Numbered from the stretch's first letter, positions 1 to 9,704 are shown. The stretch is DNA of 64,000 nt from Bacillus sp. SJS (GCF_000732485.2 NZ_JAQV02000024.1:124001-188000), one strand, 5' to 3'. Notes: a model not told the origin generated them from the sequence alone. Made by a program: numbers and translations.

Positions 1-1
1 G

Positions 2-607
2 GTATTTTTCGCAGCCATTGTTGGGATTCCCACCGGGATTTTCATTGCCCGATATCGAAAGCTCAGCAAGTGGATTTTTTCCATAACAAATGTCATTCAA
101 ACGATTCCGGCCCTTGCCATGCTTGCTGTCCTAATGCTTGTAATGGGGCTTGGAGTCAATACAGTCATTCTATCATTATTCTTCTATTCGCTTCTCCCGA
201 TCATCCGGAATACATATACCGGGATTGTGAGCATCGAAAATGCATATTTAGAATCTGGTAAAGCAATGGGGATGACAAAGCTTCAGATTCTGACGATGGT
301 CGAATTGCCGCTCTCGCTATCGGTCATCATGGCAGGACTTCGTACTGCACTGGTTATCGCAATCGGGATCACCGCCATCGGAACATTTGTAGGCGCAGGC
401 GGACTGGGTGACATCATAGTGCGCGGAACAAATGCTACAAACGGGACGGCGATTATATTGGCTGGAGCCATACCGACAGCTTTGATGGCTGTTCTGGCTG
501 ACTTGCTTTTAGGCTGGCTTGAAAAGGTTCTTTCACCGGCTAAAAAGAAAAAGATATGGAGCAGCGGTTCAGAAAAAACTGCCACTTCAGAAGTCCGTAC
601 TTCATAA
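2..607 (+). CDS. ABC transporter permease, OpuB/OpuC type (5' partial)
   Basis: Inner-membrane permease of a glycine betaine/carnitine/choline-type osmoprotectant importer. The frame is open from base 2, so the N-terminus lies outside the window. About 201 residues are visible. They are hydrophobic and carry the binding-protein-dependent permease EAA-type loop (SGKAMGMTKLQIL), which contacts the ATPase, then the conserved GAGGLGDIIVRG stretch typical of OpuCB/OpuCD and OpuBB/OpuBD. The C-terminus is short and lysine-rich. As the last gene before a hairpin it could be the CD/BD member, but CB and CD cannot be separated from this fragment. Confidence 0.88.
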   Translation, partial: VFFAAIVGIPTGIFIARYRKLSKWIFSITNVIQTIPALAMLAVLMLVMGLGVNTVILSLFFYSLLPIIRNTYTGIVSIENAYLESGKAMGMTKLQILTMVELPLSLSVIMAGLRTALVIAIGITAIGTFVGAGGLGDIIVRGTNATNGTAIILAGAIPTALMAVLADLLLGWLEKVLSPAKKKKIWSSGSEKTATSEVRTS

Positions 608-628
608 TTGGCATAAACAGCACAGTAG

Positions 629-656
629 AAAGGCTTGGATGATTCCAAGCCTTTCC
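629..656. terminator. hairpin between convergent genes
   Basis: An 11-bp perfect stem (AAAGGCTTGGA with TCCAAGCCTTT) and a 4-base loop lie between the convergent permease and DinB genes. The T-tract is weak on both strands, so terminator strength is uncertain. Confidence 0.6.
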
Positions 657-689
657 TGTGCTATCCTTTCCCTTACCAAAAAACAAAAT

Positions 690-1181
690 TTAATCATCTG
701 TTCCTAAAATATCTGTATTAGGAGGTTCATACCCCATCTCCCGGAGCATCGCTGCTATTTGCCCTTTGTGATGAAACTCGTGCGTAATGGCGTGCGCCAG
801 CAGTTTTCCAGGAGTAATCGAAATTCGTTCAGAAGCTTCTCTCCAAGGAATCTCACTCTCAATTTGCACATTCAAGTTATGACCATGATGCTCTAATAAC
901 TCCATTACAATTTTATCCACTTGCTCAAATCGAAGCGTGATTTCTTCTATACCATAATGATATAATTCTTCCTTAGGTGTAAGTGGTTTTTTAGTCTTCA
1001 ATAAAACAAATGATCCAAGCCATGCCACGTAGCAATCTGCTGTATGTACAAATGTGTCTCTTATACTCTGCCAACCGAAACCATTTAATTGATTAAGATG
1101 AACATGGTTTATTTCTCTGCAGTAATCCAATAAAATTTTTCTGGTTTGCCGGACCCACTCATATTCTTGGTGCAGCATCAC
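690..1181 (-). CDS. DinB/YfiT-family putative metal-dependent protein
   Basis: 163-residue four-helix DinB-superfamily protein. The likely metal triad is visible: H46 in the VHTADCYVAW helix, and H134 and H138 in HAITHEFHHKGQI. Members include bacillithiol-dependent S-transferases (BstA/YfiT) and damage-inducible proteins of unknown role, so the reaction is not assignable. A close paralogue lies at 23343-23846 (shared THEFHHKGQI core) and a more distant one at 46327-46800. It is transcribed alone, facing the upstream permease. Confidence 0.82.
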   Translation of the reverse strand: MMLHQEYEWVRQTRKILLDYCREINHVHLNQLNGFGWQSIRDTFVHTADCYVAWLGSFVLLKTKKPLTPKEELYHYGIEEITLRFEQVDKIVMELLEHHGHNLNVQIESEIPWREASERISITPGKLLAHAITHEFHHKGQIAAMLREMGYEPPNTDILGTDD

Positions 1182-1311
1182 AACACCCGCCTATAACAAA
1201 GATATAAAGACTACTTCAGTAAAAGGGATTAATAAACCTCTATTTACTGGAGGATTATTAATGTTGTTTAATCCTTCTCAGGTTTGAGTGGAAACCTGGT
1301 TTCACCACAAT

Positions 1312-1923
1312 CTAATATGGAACCCAATAAACCAAAAATTTCTCCGAGGGATTATTCTCATACAAACCAGGCAGCTGAATTTCTTCTTTTAACTCAAAAA
1401 TTGTCTGGTTTTCCAGAAACATAATGTACTCTTCTGAAGGATAATATAATACCAGTTCTACATCTCTACCTGACTGCTCCATGGAGAGCAATATATTTCG
1501 AATGATTTTATAAAATACCTGGATGGAAAATGGATTAAAAAAATAAAAGCGGTTATCGAGCGGATGAATGTCATACTCTTCTGCCAGGCAGCAGCAGAAT
1601 TGAATCTGCTCTTCCCCATCAGGAACCTGTTCCACGTAATAGTCTTTATTTTCAACGGCTTCATTGTAGAGCGCCTCACTCATTTCAACACCCGTCACAG
1701 CTGCATGAAAAAAGTAATGGATGTAAAAAGCAAGCCGTCCTTTCCCGCACCCAAAGTCTACGATTTGGTCACTGCTATCCAGTTTATATTGCTGAAATAA
1801 TATGTCCAGAGCAGCGTACGGCGTCGGTTCATAGGGATTGTAATGGACATTCATTTTCTGCTTTATATCTTCTAAATGAATCCCTGTCCGGATATTCATA
1901 AGCTGCTCGTACTCTTCTTCCAT
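1312..1923 (-). CDS. class I SAM-dependent methyltransferase-like protein
   Basis: 203-residue protein with methyltransferase motif I in VDFGCGKGRLAFYIH (near residue 55 from this start) followed by a TGVEMSE acidic motif II, both typical of the Rossmann-fold SAM site. The C-terminal half has NPFSIQVFYKIIRNIL, as in small Bacillus methyltransferases of unknown substrate. An upstream TTG at 1986 keeps the frame open, but ATG at 1923 has a well-placed AGAAGGGA ribosome site and was chosen. It has no operon partner. Confidence 0.78.
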   Translation of the reverse strand: MEEEYEQLMNIRTGIHLEDIKQKMNVHYNPYEPTPYAALDILFQQYKLDSSDQIVDFGCGKGRLAFYIHYFFHAAVTGVEMSEALYNEAVENKDYYVEQVPDGEEQIQFCCCLAEEYDIHPLDNRFYFFNPFSIQVFYKIIRNILLSMEQSGRDVELVLYYPSEEYIMFLENQTIFELKEEIQLPGLYENNPSEKFLVYWVPY

Positions 1924-2030
1924 GTAGTCCCTTCTTTCTGCAGCCAATTTACCTTCTCTTTTCTGCGATACAACTATACTACACAATATTTCCGCATAAC
2001 AAAACTAAGCACCTTATCCCAGCAACAAAT

Positions 2031-2063
2031 AACAGCCTGGATTCTTTCTCCATCCAGGCTGTT
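2031..2063 (-). terminator. terminator of the alpha/beta hydrolase gene
   Basis: Twelve-base-pair perfect stem (AACAGCCTGGAT with ATCCAGGCTGTT) around a 9-base loop, just after the hydrolase stop codon at 2075. The minus-strand tail ATTTGTTG is moderately T-rich. Confidence 0.7.
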
Positions 2064-2074
2064 GTCATCTATTA

Positions 2075-3607
2075 TTAACGGGGATCAGTTTCCTTCCCTG
2101 TTTTCAAATCAATCACCTTGACCGGGTCTTTTGGCAATGGAATGGTTCTGCTTGAAGGGGCGTTTTTCTTATTTTCCACCCAATCTATCAGCAAATCAAA
2201 GGATTGATGCGCATACGGCAATAATGGCTGCAGTTTTTGCTCTGGATCCGTTTGCTTGTTCCAAACCAGGCTGTCTACGTGATTGCCGCCTTCAATGGTA
2301 TAAAGGCGATGGAATTTTTCTTTGTCCTGCCATCTTACCATCTTCTCATAGCCTTTTGCATGAATATCCGGGAAAATGAGGGAATCAAGCGAACCTGTAA
2401 AACTGATTAGAGGCACTTCAATATCTCCTGTGTTGGCAATTTTGCTGATGTTTTTCTTAACCTCTTTCTTACGGCTGCTGTAATCATAGTCTTCGAAAAT
2501 ATAATCATAGCTGCGGTCCCGTTTCCCTTCTGCCGTAAAGTTCAAATAGTTTCTCCAATTAATTCTGCCAGGTGCACTCGAGTCAAAATGGTCACGGTAT
2601 ATATTCAGCGACACAAACCAATAAACCTGGTCATGATAAGTCCAAAGCTTTTCAGAGCCTTTAGGCAGACCTGCTTTATACATTTGCCTCATTGCTTTTT
2701 CCTTCAATTCACCCTGCCCGTAAAGTGCCTCATCCGCATTGTTTACCACCGTTGTCAGCGAACTGATCAGATTCGGTTCCTTTGCCGTCCATAAAACGCC
2801 TTCCCAATCGACTCCGCCGTCAAAAAGACGGGGCTCTCCGGTTTTTTCAGGTCCGTCATTCTCAAGTGCATACCTGACAACATATCCTCCATTTGAAATC
2901 CCGATGGCATATGTAGGCACTTTATGATCTTTTTTAATCAATTTACTCGCAGGATTTTTTTTATCACTGGCTTTGATGAGCTTGTCCGGATAGTTGTCTG
3001 CCAAATATTTTTGAGCCGCCTTCGTTACCTGCCTGAAACGCACATGCCATTCAGCCACACTGTCATCTTCATTGACCAGCGCATTTTTGACCTTTGCAAA
3101 AGGATCAGCCGAATCGATCTCTCCCTGCGTCCCTTTATCAATGGCGGCAAAAGCGTACCCTTTTTCCAGAACATAATCACTAAACAGCAAATCAGTGGAC
3201 GTTTCATTCCGTGTGGCTGGAATTCCTGCCGTCACCAGTTTTCCATTCCAATGGTCCGGTACACGGATAACAAATTTAGCGTCATCAAACATTCCCGTTA
3301 CCTGAGTACCCGTGACTTCTGCTGGCTTATACATTTGATGCCATCCCGTTCCGCCTGCAGCACTTCCCCAATTGTACGGGGCCAGTCCAAGATTTCCATA
3401 CAAAACAGCCTGCTCATACTGCTTTGGATTCTTTGTAGTCAGCCAGCTGCTGTTTTTCCCGTCAAAATAGGTTTCCGATACATTCACTGCACCTTTTACC
3501 AACGCTTGTTCTTCCATTGTTTGAGCAACAGCATTCACATTTATTACAGGACCAGCAGTAAAGACTAAAGAAGACACCAAAGTAAGCGCTGCCATTTTCT
3601 TTTTCAA
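2075..3607 (-). CDS. secreted alpha/beta-hydrolase
   Basis: 510-residue exported serine hydrolase. It starts with a Sec signal peptide ([19 protein letters not shown], then hydrophilic sequence). The nucleophile elbow is GISNGG (S238). Plausible partners are D408 in [10 protein letters not shown] and H443 in EGGNHVDS, in the right order for the fold. Length and layout resemble the large tannase/feruloyl-esterase or hydroxybutyrate-oligomer hydrolase groups, but the substrate is not readable. The start is TTG at 3607, seven bases after AGGAGG. An in-frame ATG four codons later has worse spacing. Monocistronic, with its own hairpin. Confidence 0.82.
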   Translation of the reverse strand: MKKKMAALTLVSSLVFTAGPVINVNAVAQTMEEQALVKGAVNVSETYFDGKNSSWLTTKNPKQYEQAVLYGNLGLAPYNWGSAAGGTGWHQMYKPAEVTGTQVTGMFDDAKFVIRVPDHWNGKLVTAGIPATRNETSTDLLFSDYVLEKGYAFAAIDKGTQGEIDSADPFAKVKNALVNEDDSVAEWHVRFRQVTKAAQKYLADNYPDKLIKASDKKNPASKLIKKDHKVPTYAIGISNGGYVVRYALENDGPEKTGEPRLFDGGVDWEGVLWTAKEPNLISSLTTVVNNADEALYGQGELKEKAMRQMYKAGLPKGSEKLWTYHDQVYWFVSLNIYRDHFDSSAPGRINWRNYLNFTAEGKRDRSYDYIFEDYDYSSRKKEVKKNISKIANTGDIEVPLISFTGSLDSLIFPDIHAKGYEKMVRWQDKEKFHRLYTIEGGNHVDSLVWNKQTDPEQKLQPLLPYAHQSFDLLIDWVENKKNAPSSRTIPLPKDPVKVIDLKTGKETDPR

Positions 3608-3776
3608 CCAGCTTCCTCCTGACAGAATTACGATTTTCTTTTCATTCTATATCCAATTATTTACTTGCGCATGGGCATTTGGCACTTATATTTAGAACTG
3701 AAAATCATGAGAATTTGACAGCATCTTCTTAAAGGAACAGATCGGTCGTCTTAAACTAAGTCCTGCTGAGTGGATT

Positions 3777-3826
3777 GAAAAAAAAGAAACCACCGGGATG
3801 CTTCATTTAAGCATACCGAGGGTTTT
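3777..3826 (-). terminator. probable terminator of ggt
   Basis: On the minus strand a stem built on ATGCTT/AAGCAT, extended with one mismatch by GG/CC and C-G pairs, runs into TTTCTTTTTTTTT. It is the first good terminator after ggt, about 280 bases beyond its stop. The 21-bp repeat array lies between the two. Confidence 0.6.
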
Positions 3827-3930
3827 GGCTATTACATAACTTCTTTCAAAATTATGGATTTTGCTAATTGTCCTGCTGGAGCAGCAGATTAAAGGATGAT
3901 ATTGTCGCATTTAGTCGAGTTGGCTGTAAT

Positions 3931-4014
3931 CGACACGTGATTGCCCGTTATCGACACGAGTTTGCCCGTTATCGACACAAATCTGCCCGCTATCGACAAA
4001 AATTTGCCCGTTCT
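3931..4014. repeat. 21-bp tandem repeat array (array 1)
   Basis: Four units begin at 3931, 3952, 3973 and 3994, exactly 21 bases apart, each close to CGACACGAGTTTGCCCGTTAT. Degenerate copies flank the array on both sides (about 3910 and 4015). It fills the gap between ggt and the hydrolase gene. The rest of 3608-4099 holds the hydrolase promoter region and the ggt terminator. Confidence 0.9.
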
Positions 4015-4099
4015 ATACAAACACACGCCTCTTCAGCTTTTGGCAAAACCAATCCAATTTTAAATTACGAGGCAGCTTTGAAAAATCCATCTTCCTCCA

Positions 4100-5848
4100 T
4101 CAATCTACCCCAATCGCCGCCCCATTCCTGCTCGAATCCGCGACTCCTTTATACCTTCCTTCAGGTCCATTGATCTCAATGCTTTGTACATTTCCAATCT
4201 CTTCAGAAGGCTTAATGAATTTATGTCCCATTCCGTTAAGTTTTTCAAGGATCTCTTTTGGGACTCCATTCTCCTGACTGTAGGATGTAACGCTGTTTGT
4301 GTAAATTCTCGGCTCCTCTACTGCCGCCTTAAGCTCCATCCCATATTCCAGTTTGTTAATAATGGTTTGAAGCACAGAGGTAATGATGGTCGGTCCTCCC
4401 GGGGAGCCAACAGACAGCGCCGGCTTTCCATCCTTGAATACGATGGTCGGGCTCATGCTGCTCAATGGACGCTTATTTGGCTGAACTTCGTTTGCGCCTC
4501 CAGGAACTGCATCAAAGTCCGTCAGCTCATTATTCAGCATAAATCCATAGCCCGGCACCATAATCCCTGAGCCGAAAACTTGTTCAATCGTTGTTGTATA
4601 GGAAACTACATTTCCCCACCGGTCCGCTACGGTAAAGTGGGTGGTCTGTCCCACTGCTTTTTTATCCTGCTTTGGCTGCTGATCGTAATTTGCCTGTCCA
4701 TTTTCATATTTCCAAGGATCTCCCGCTTTTGGAGATGAATTTACTTTGTCTAATGAGATCTGTTTCTGCCTTTCGGAGATGTATTTAGGATCCAGCAAGC
4801 CTTTGGCAGGAACTTTGACAAACTCCGGATCCCCTGCATAGACGGCCCTGTCTGCATAGGATAAATGCATAGCCTCTGCAAGAAGGTGATATTTTTGCCA
4901 TGATTTTTGAGGGTATTGAGATAAATCAAACCCATCTAGCGTTTCAAGCATTTGCAGAAGAAAAATTCCGCCTGAGCTTGGAGGCGGCATACTTGCAATC
5001 TGATAGCCCTGGTACTCACCCCAGATTGGCTTGTCCCAGGTAATGCCGTACTTTTTTAAATCTTTTTCATTAAGTGATCCTCCGCGCTTTTGAACCTCTT
5101 CCGATAAAGCGCTTGCTATTTTCCCTTTATATAATGCAGCTGATCCATTTTTCTGAATCAGTTTAAATGTTTTCGCCAAGTCTTTCTGCTTCAGTTTTTC
5201 CCCTTCTTTAAGCGGTCTGCCGTTTGGTACAAATACCCTTCCGGCTGCTGTTTTCTGAAGCTTGTCTTTATTATCGATGATGGCTTTTGCTAAAACAGAG
5301 TCGATTGGGAAGCCCTTCTCAGCAAGCTTCACGGAAGGAGCGATGAGCTTTTTCATCGGCCTTGTTCCCCATCTGTCTAATGCAGCTTCGAGGCCTTTCA
5401 GTGTTCCCGGCACTCCCACCGCATTCCCATGTGTATGCCTTTCAGCAAAAGGAATGGGGCTGCCGTTCTTGTCCAAAAACATATCCGGCTTTGCCCCTGC
5501 TGGAGCCCGTTCTCTGCTGTCTACAATGGAAGTCTTCTTTGTCTTTGCATCATACACCATCATGAAGCCGCCTCCGCCGATTCCCGACATCATCGGTTCG
5601 GTCGTATTGAGGGCAAATTGAATGGCGACAGCAGCATCTACCGCATTTCCTCCATCTTTTAATACATCCGCTCCAATTTGAGAAGCCTGAGGAGTAGCGG
5701 CAGATACCATTCCTTTGCTGCCTGTATCAACCTGGCTGGTTTTTTGATGCTTCGATCCAGGCGCTGCCTCAGCCATGAAAGGACATGCCCCAATAAAAAC
5801 GCCTAAACTAATGAAAAGGGCTACACTCTTTTTAAAAATATTTCCCAT
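4100..5848 (-). CDS. ggt: gamma-glutamyltranspeptidase
   Basis: 582-residue secreted N-terminal-nucleophile hydrolase that transfers or hydrolyses the gamma-glutamyl group of glutathione and poly-gamma-glutamate. A Sec signal peptide ends near residue 28 (MAEAA). The autoprocessing and catalytic threonine is T402 in QTTHFTVADRWGN, splitting it into large (about 29-401) and small (402-582) subunits. Substrate-site motifs DSRERAPAGA, GFMLNNELTDF, RPLSSMSPT and GSPGGPTI are all present. Full length for the family. ATG at 5848 follows GGGAGGAAAAAAG. It stands alone and ends before a tandem repeat array. Confidence 0.96.
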   Translation of the reverse strand: MGNIFKKSVALFISLGVFIGACPFMAEAAPGSKHQKTSQVDTGSKGMVSAATPQASQIGADVLKDGGNAVDAAVAIQFALNTTEPMMSGIGGGGFMMVYDAKTKKTSIVDSRERAPAGAKPDMFLDKNGSPIPFAERHTHGNAVGVPGTLKGLEAALDRWGTRPMKKLIAPSVKLAEKGFPIDSVLAKAIIDNKDKLQKTAAGRVFVPNGRPLKEGEKLKQKDLAKTFKLIQKNGSAALYKGKIASALSEEVQKRGGSLNEKDLKKYGITWDKPIWGEYQGYQIASMPPPSSGGIFLLQMLETLDGFDLSQYPQKSWQKYHLLAEAMHLSYADRAVYAGDPEFVKVPAKGLLDPKYISERQKQISLDKVNSSPKAGDPWKYENGQANYDQQPKQDKKAVGQTTHFTVADRWGNVVSYTTTIEQVFGSGIMVPGYGFMLNNELTDFDAVPGGANEVQPNKRPLSSMSPTIVFKDGKPALSVGSPGGPTIITSVLQTIINKLEYGMELKAAVEEPRIYTNSVTSYSQENGVPKEILEKLNGMGHKFIKPSEEIGNVQSIEINGPEGRYKGVADSSRNGAAIGVD

Positions 5849-5996
5849 CTTTTTTCCTCCCTTAGTCCATAGTTACCTTTTAACCTTATGGGGAAAAATG
5901 AGAGAATTCAAATCAAAAGTCATTTTATTCTGAATTTTGTGAGTTTTTATCCTGATTGATTTAAGCCCTATTATGCCATTGATCCTAAAGAAGGGC

Positions 5997-7085
5997 TTAA
6001 TCAAGCTTCCGATCCAATTGCTCAAGCACTGGAATGTTTTGCAATACTTCGGGATCATTCGGTATAAATTTGAGCACTGCACGGTTGTGGACCAAAGACT
6101 TCCCATAGTCTCCAAGATGGAAATAGCAAAGGCCAAGCTGTTTGTGTGGAAGCCAGGTCTTGTAGGGCATTGTCTCATCCGCCCAAAGATCATCCGGAAC
6201 AGGCACTTCAAGTGCTAATCTATACCAGAAAGCTGCCTGGCTGTATTGCTGGCTTTTAAGGAAATGCTCTCCAAGCCGGCAGCAGGATTCCGGCCTTGGG
6301 GTATCCCATTCAAGAGTTTTTAGTGTAATTTCAAGCTCTTTATCCTGTTTTCCCAAATGATAATAACAGCTGGCAAGCTTTCCGCTTACATAAATGCGGT
6401 TCTCCAAAGGAATCCCATCTATGGCCAAAAACCGTTTATAAGCACTGACAGCTTTTTCATACATTTTGTGTTTATGCAGCTCTCTTGCATAATGAAACAA
6501 ATCATGAGGGGTCAGCTGTATTCCTTTCTTTCGCTGTTTCTCATAAATCCTCAGGTTCCGGTCTGAATCCATCCTTTTCTCTTGCTTATTGTGAGTAACC
6601 ACAATGTCACTCTCATAAAGCTGATACGATTCAGCAGCAGCTAAATCCTCATGCACATACCCATGCCATCTGAACTTCCCGCGTTTAACAAGGCGAATCC
6701 TTTTGACTGTTGAAAGTACGTTGTTGTTTTCATCTAACAGAATATGATAAGGCATCGTCACAGCATCAATGGCTGAATCCAAAGTCTCCTTCAGTGCAAG
6801 TAATTTCTGTGCGTTCTCAGAAGTTAAAAAATCATCCGCATCAAGCCATAAAATGTAATCCATTTCTGCTTGGTCAAAAACATAATTTCTTGCTGTTGAA
6901 AAATTATCTGACCATTTAAAATCCAGAATTTTTGATGTCCATTCCGATGCTATGGCTTTCGTTTGGTCTTTAGAGCCGGTATCGGCAATAATAATTTCAT
7001 CCGGAATTCCTTTTATAGATTGTAAACAATTTGCAAGATTCTCCTCTTCATCCTTTACAATCATGCATAAACTGATGGTTGCCAA
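5997..7085 (-). CDS. GT2 glycosyltransferase with C-terminal TPR repeats
   Basis: 362-residue cytoplasmic protein. Residues 1-110 form a GT-A nucleotide-sugar domain: SLCMIVKDEEENL, the IIADTGSKD strand and the metal-binding LDADD (D82, D84, D85). Residues about 190-350 are TPR helices (ALEV, YHLGKQ, CYFHLGDYGKS). The layout matches the SunS-like family that glycosylates peptides or cysteine residues, and other Bacillus GT2-TPR proteins, but no peptide substrate gene is adjacent. TTG at 7085 follows GAGG by eight bases. The 3' end overlaps a 9-bp inverted repeat (5963-6000) without a clear T-tract. Confidence 0.85.
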   Translation of the reverse strand: MATISLCMIVKDEEENLANCLQSIKGIPDEIIIADTGSKDQTKAIASEWTSKILDFKWSDNFSTARNYVFDQAEMDYILWLDADDFLTSENAQKLLALKETLDSAIDAVTMPYHILLDENNNVLSTVKRIRLVKRGKFRWHGYVHEDLAAAESYQLYESDIVVTHNKQEKRMDSDRNLRIYEKQRKKGIQLTPHDLFHYARELHKHKMYEKAVSAYKRFLAIDGIPLENRIYVSGKLASCYYHLGKQDKELEITLKTLEWDTPRPESCCRLGEHFLKSQQYSQAAFWYRLALEVPVPDDLWADETMPYKTWLPHKQLGLCYFHLGDYGKSLVHNRAVLKFIPNDPEVLQNIPVLEQLDRKLD

Positions 7086-7384
7086 TTGTCCGTCCTCATT
7101 TCAATAATTTAGCGTAAATAACCAAATTTACAGGTTTACTTATGAAGGATAAAATTTGCAAAGTACATTCAGAAACAGGTCCTTATATTTTCTGTTTCAT
7201 TACCTCACTCAGGTCGTCTTCCGGCAAGCATTGTTTAAGTTCTGGCCATATATATAGATAGTTTATTCAAGGCTGCATGTTCCGGATTCTAAATTACTAT
7301 CCCAACTGATCATTTATGTATAAACTTCCATCCCTCAGCAAAAAATGACATCATACCATACTAATGATCGCAAAGGATGTTTTC

Positions 7385-7876
7385 ATGGAAAAATTGCTGA
7401 TAAGAGGGCTGTTCGCAGCTTGTACTGTTGCTTTGCCTTTTGTATTTAAAAGCAAATATTTCAAAGAGCTGCTCATTGTCTTTTTTGCAAAAGGATCGCT
7501 ATCAACCATCTTGGATTTAGTTTATATCCGCCATAAAAGAATTGAATATCCGGTTCGTCCTTTTCCAAAAATTTTTCAAACGAACATCCTGTTTGATATG
7601 TTTTTCTTCCCATTACTGAGTGTTATTTGGGTTCGGCAATCGTATAGAGACGGAATAGGCGGGATTCTATTAAAAAGCCTTACGTGGAGTGTGCCGATGA
7701 GTATCGCTCAATGGTATATGGAGAAAAAAACAAAGCTTTTCAAGTGGAAAAAATGGAACATCTTTTACACGTTCAGCTGTACCAGCTTTACGCTATTAAC
7801 GATACGGGCGCTTCATGCAGCAGTAAAAAAAATTGAAGCCTTTAAAAATGATCATAACCACAGCGAAAGAAGCTGA
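7385..7876 (+). CDS. small integral membrane protein, unknown function
   Basis: 163 residues with about four hydrophobic segments (LFAACTVALPFVF, LLIVFFAKGSL, NILFDMFFFPLLSVIW, FYTFSCTSFTLL) and a basic charged C-terminus. It resembles the CBO0543-type small membrane proteins common in Bacillus, from memory only. The ATG at 7385 has AAAGGA seven bases upstream and is preferred over the in-frame ATG at 7364. The 280 bases upstream show nothing else recognisable. Confidence 0.65.
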   Translation: MEKLLIRGLFAACTVALPFVFKSKYFKELLIVFFAKGSLSTILDLVYIRHKRIEYPVRPFPKIFQTNILFDMFFFPLLSVIWVRQSYRDGIGGILLKSLTWSVPMSIAQWYMEKKTKLFKWKKWNIFYTFSCTSFTLLTIRALHAAVKKIEAFKNDHNHSERS

Positions 7877-7915
7877 CCCATAAGGTAATAAACCTTTTGG
7901 GCCAGCTTCTTTTTC
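7866..7915. terminator. bidirectional terminator
   Basis: Long imperfect stem AAAGAAGCTG...CCAGCTTCTTTTT directly after the stop at 7876, with inner AAGGT/ACCTT pairing. It serves the convergent membrane-protein gene and the sugar ABC operon. Confidence 0.8.
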
Positions 7916-7961
7916 GGTGTTATGGAAAGGATAGTGGAGCAATCCTGTCTGCCATTAAATC

Positions 7962-8786
7962 TTATTTTCCCCCTGTAAAGGATATTCCTTTAATAAAGTA
8001 CCGGTTAAAGAATCCGTACAGAAGCAATACAGGAAGAGTAAATACCATTGAAGCTGCCATAATATAGTTCCAGTAGGAAATATATTGGCCTTTAAATGTA
8101 TTAAGACCAAGCGGCAGCGTAAACATTGTTGGATCGGACATGATAATCAGCGGTCTCATAAAGTCGTTCCAGAAGCCCATGAAAACAAAGATTGCCTGGG
8201 CAGCAAGTGCAGGTTTTGCAAGCGGAAGCACGATCCGGAAGAAAACACCGAAACGGTTCAAACCATCAATCTCTGCAGCTTCTTCGAGTTCTTTAGGGAA
8301 GTTAATAAAGAACTGGCGCATCATAAAGATAAAGGTAACGTTGATCATCGCAGGAATAATCATTCCCTGATACGTATTAAGCCAGCCAAATTCCTTAAGA
8401 ATTAAGTAGTTCGGAATCATCGTGACCTGAGCAGGAATCATCAAAATGGCAAGGATTAAAATAAACAGCGGCTTCTTCCCAGGAAAGCTCAGCCTTGCCA
8501 GAGCATAGCCCGCCATACTGTTGAACAGGAGATTCAGCAGGGTACCGGCTACTCCGATGAATAAACTGTTAAAGAGCCATCGCGGGAAAAGCTTTTGCTC
8601 AAGGAAAATTTGCTTATAGTTATCAAATGTAAACTCTTTCGGAAAAAAATTGATGGATCCGCTCACGATTTCTCCAAGTGTTTTAAACGATGAGCCAAGT
8701 GCCCATAGGAATGGGATAAGCGTGACGACTGCGTATAGGATAAGGATTACATACAGCAAGAGTTTTCCTGGCTTGAATTTTTTCAC
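7962..8786 (-). CDS. sugar ABC transporter permease, MalG type
   Basis: 274-residue inner-membrane permease with six predicted helices and the MalG-type EAA loop (EEAAEIDGLNRFGVFFRIVLPLAKP) near residue 190. It pairs with the MalF-type permease just upstream (15-base gap). Last gene of the LacI-controlled oligosaccharide operon. The start is GTG at 8786, after GAGGAGGGACAGTCA. No ATPase is encoded, so a shared MsmX-type ATPase elsewhere probably powers it. Confidence 0.93.
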   Translation of the reverse strand: MKKFKPGKLLLYVILILYAVVTLIPFLWALGSSFKTLGEIVSGSINFFPKEFTFDNYKQIFLEQKLFPRWLFNSLFIGVAGTLLNLLFNSMAGYALARLSFPGKKPLFILILAILMIPAQVTMIPNYLILKEFGWLNTYQGMIIPAMINVTFIFMMRQFFINFPKELEEAAEIDGLNRFGVFFRIVLPLAKPALAAQAIFVFMGFWNDFMRPLIIMSDPTMFTLPLGLNTFKGQYISYWNYIMAASMVFTLPVLLLYGFFNRYFIKGISFTGGK

Positions 8787-8801
8787 TGACTGTCCCTCCT
8801 C

Positions 8802-9704
8802 TTAGTATAGTGATTCTTCTTTTGAAAATTTTCTTTGGATGAGCGTAGCAATCAGAATGACGATTGCGAGCGCAAAGGCGATGGCTGCTGCATATCCCAT
8901 CGTTCCCATGCTCTTAAAAGCATATTGATAAATAAGCAGAACCACCGTTAACGTGGAATTGTTCGGCCCTCCGGATCCTCCTGAGAAAATGTAGGATTGA
9001 TCAAAAAGCTGGAATGTTCCAATCAGTCCCATGATGACGACAAAAGAAGTGACAGGACGCAGATTCGGGACGGTAATAAATAAGAATTTCTGAAATACAT
9101 TTGCTCCGTCCAGTTCAGCTGCTTCATATAATGATTCAGGAATATCCTGAAGTGCCGCCAGGTAAATGACCATGTAGAATGGGGCAGTCGACCAGATATT
9201 CATCATCATGATGGCATTCAATGCAATGGATGGATCTCCAATCCAATTGTAGCCAGGTAATCCGAAAATGGATAAAAATTTATTAAACAAACCGTTTTGG
9301 TTATACATCCACATGAAGATCAGCGTTAAAACAGCTGATGACGTTAATGTCGGAAGAAAGTAGATAATTCGGAAGAACTTCTGTCCTTTTATTCCGGCAT
9401 TTAGTGTAGCGGCCAGCACTAAGGCTAAGATTGTTTGGACCGGCACAACGATGATGACATATTTGAATGTATTCCAAAGGGCAATTTTCGCTTTTTCATC
9501 ATTCATGATTTTCGTGAAATTATCAAAGCCGACGTATTGAAAGTCAGCTGCGCCGAGCAGCTGTACCTTGTGGAAGGCAAGGAAGATGGCATATAAAATA
9601 GGTCCGATGATAAACAAAAGCAGGACAAGCAATGTCGGGCTCATAAATACATAACCTTGACCGGCTTCTCTTGCTTTAGCTTTTGAAAAGTTTCGATTGC
9701 TCAT
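8802..9704 (-). CDS. sugar ABC transporter permease, MalF type
   Basis: 300-residue CUT1-family permease with six helices and an EAA loop (YEAAELDGANVFQKFLFITVP). It forms the heterodimeric channel with the downstream MalG-type protein. The ATG at 9704 follows AGGAG by ten bases. A hairpin separates it from the binding-protein gene upstream, a usual means of making more binding protein than permease. Confidence 0.93.
   Translation of the reverse strand: MSNRNFSKAKAREAGQGYVFMSPTLLVLLLFIIGPILYAIFLAFHKVQLLGAADFQYVGFDNFTKIMNDEKAKIALWNTFKYVIIVVPVQTILALVLAATLNAGIKGQKFFRIIYFLPTLTSSAVLTLIFMWMYNQNGLFNKFLSIFGLPGYNWIGDPSIALNAIMMMNIWSTAPFYMVIYLAALQDIPESLYEAAELDGANVFQKFLFITVPNLRPVTSFVVIMGLIGTFQLFDQSYIFSGGSGGPNNSTLTVVLLIYQYAFKSMGTMGYAAAIAFALAIVILIATLIQRKFSKEESLY

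Noticed and set aside
1200-1300. Small CCTC/GAGG hairpin with T-rich tail
   Set aside because: Four-base-pair stem is too weak to call a terminator.
3868-4173. Frame through array 1 giving RYRHEFARYRHKSA repeats
   Set aside because: Same artefact of a 21-base period; no ribosome site and it overlaps the ggt 3' end.
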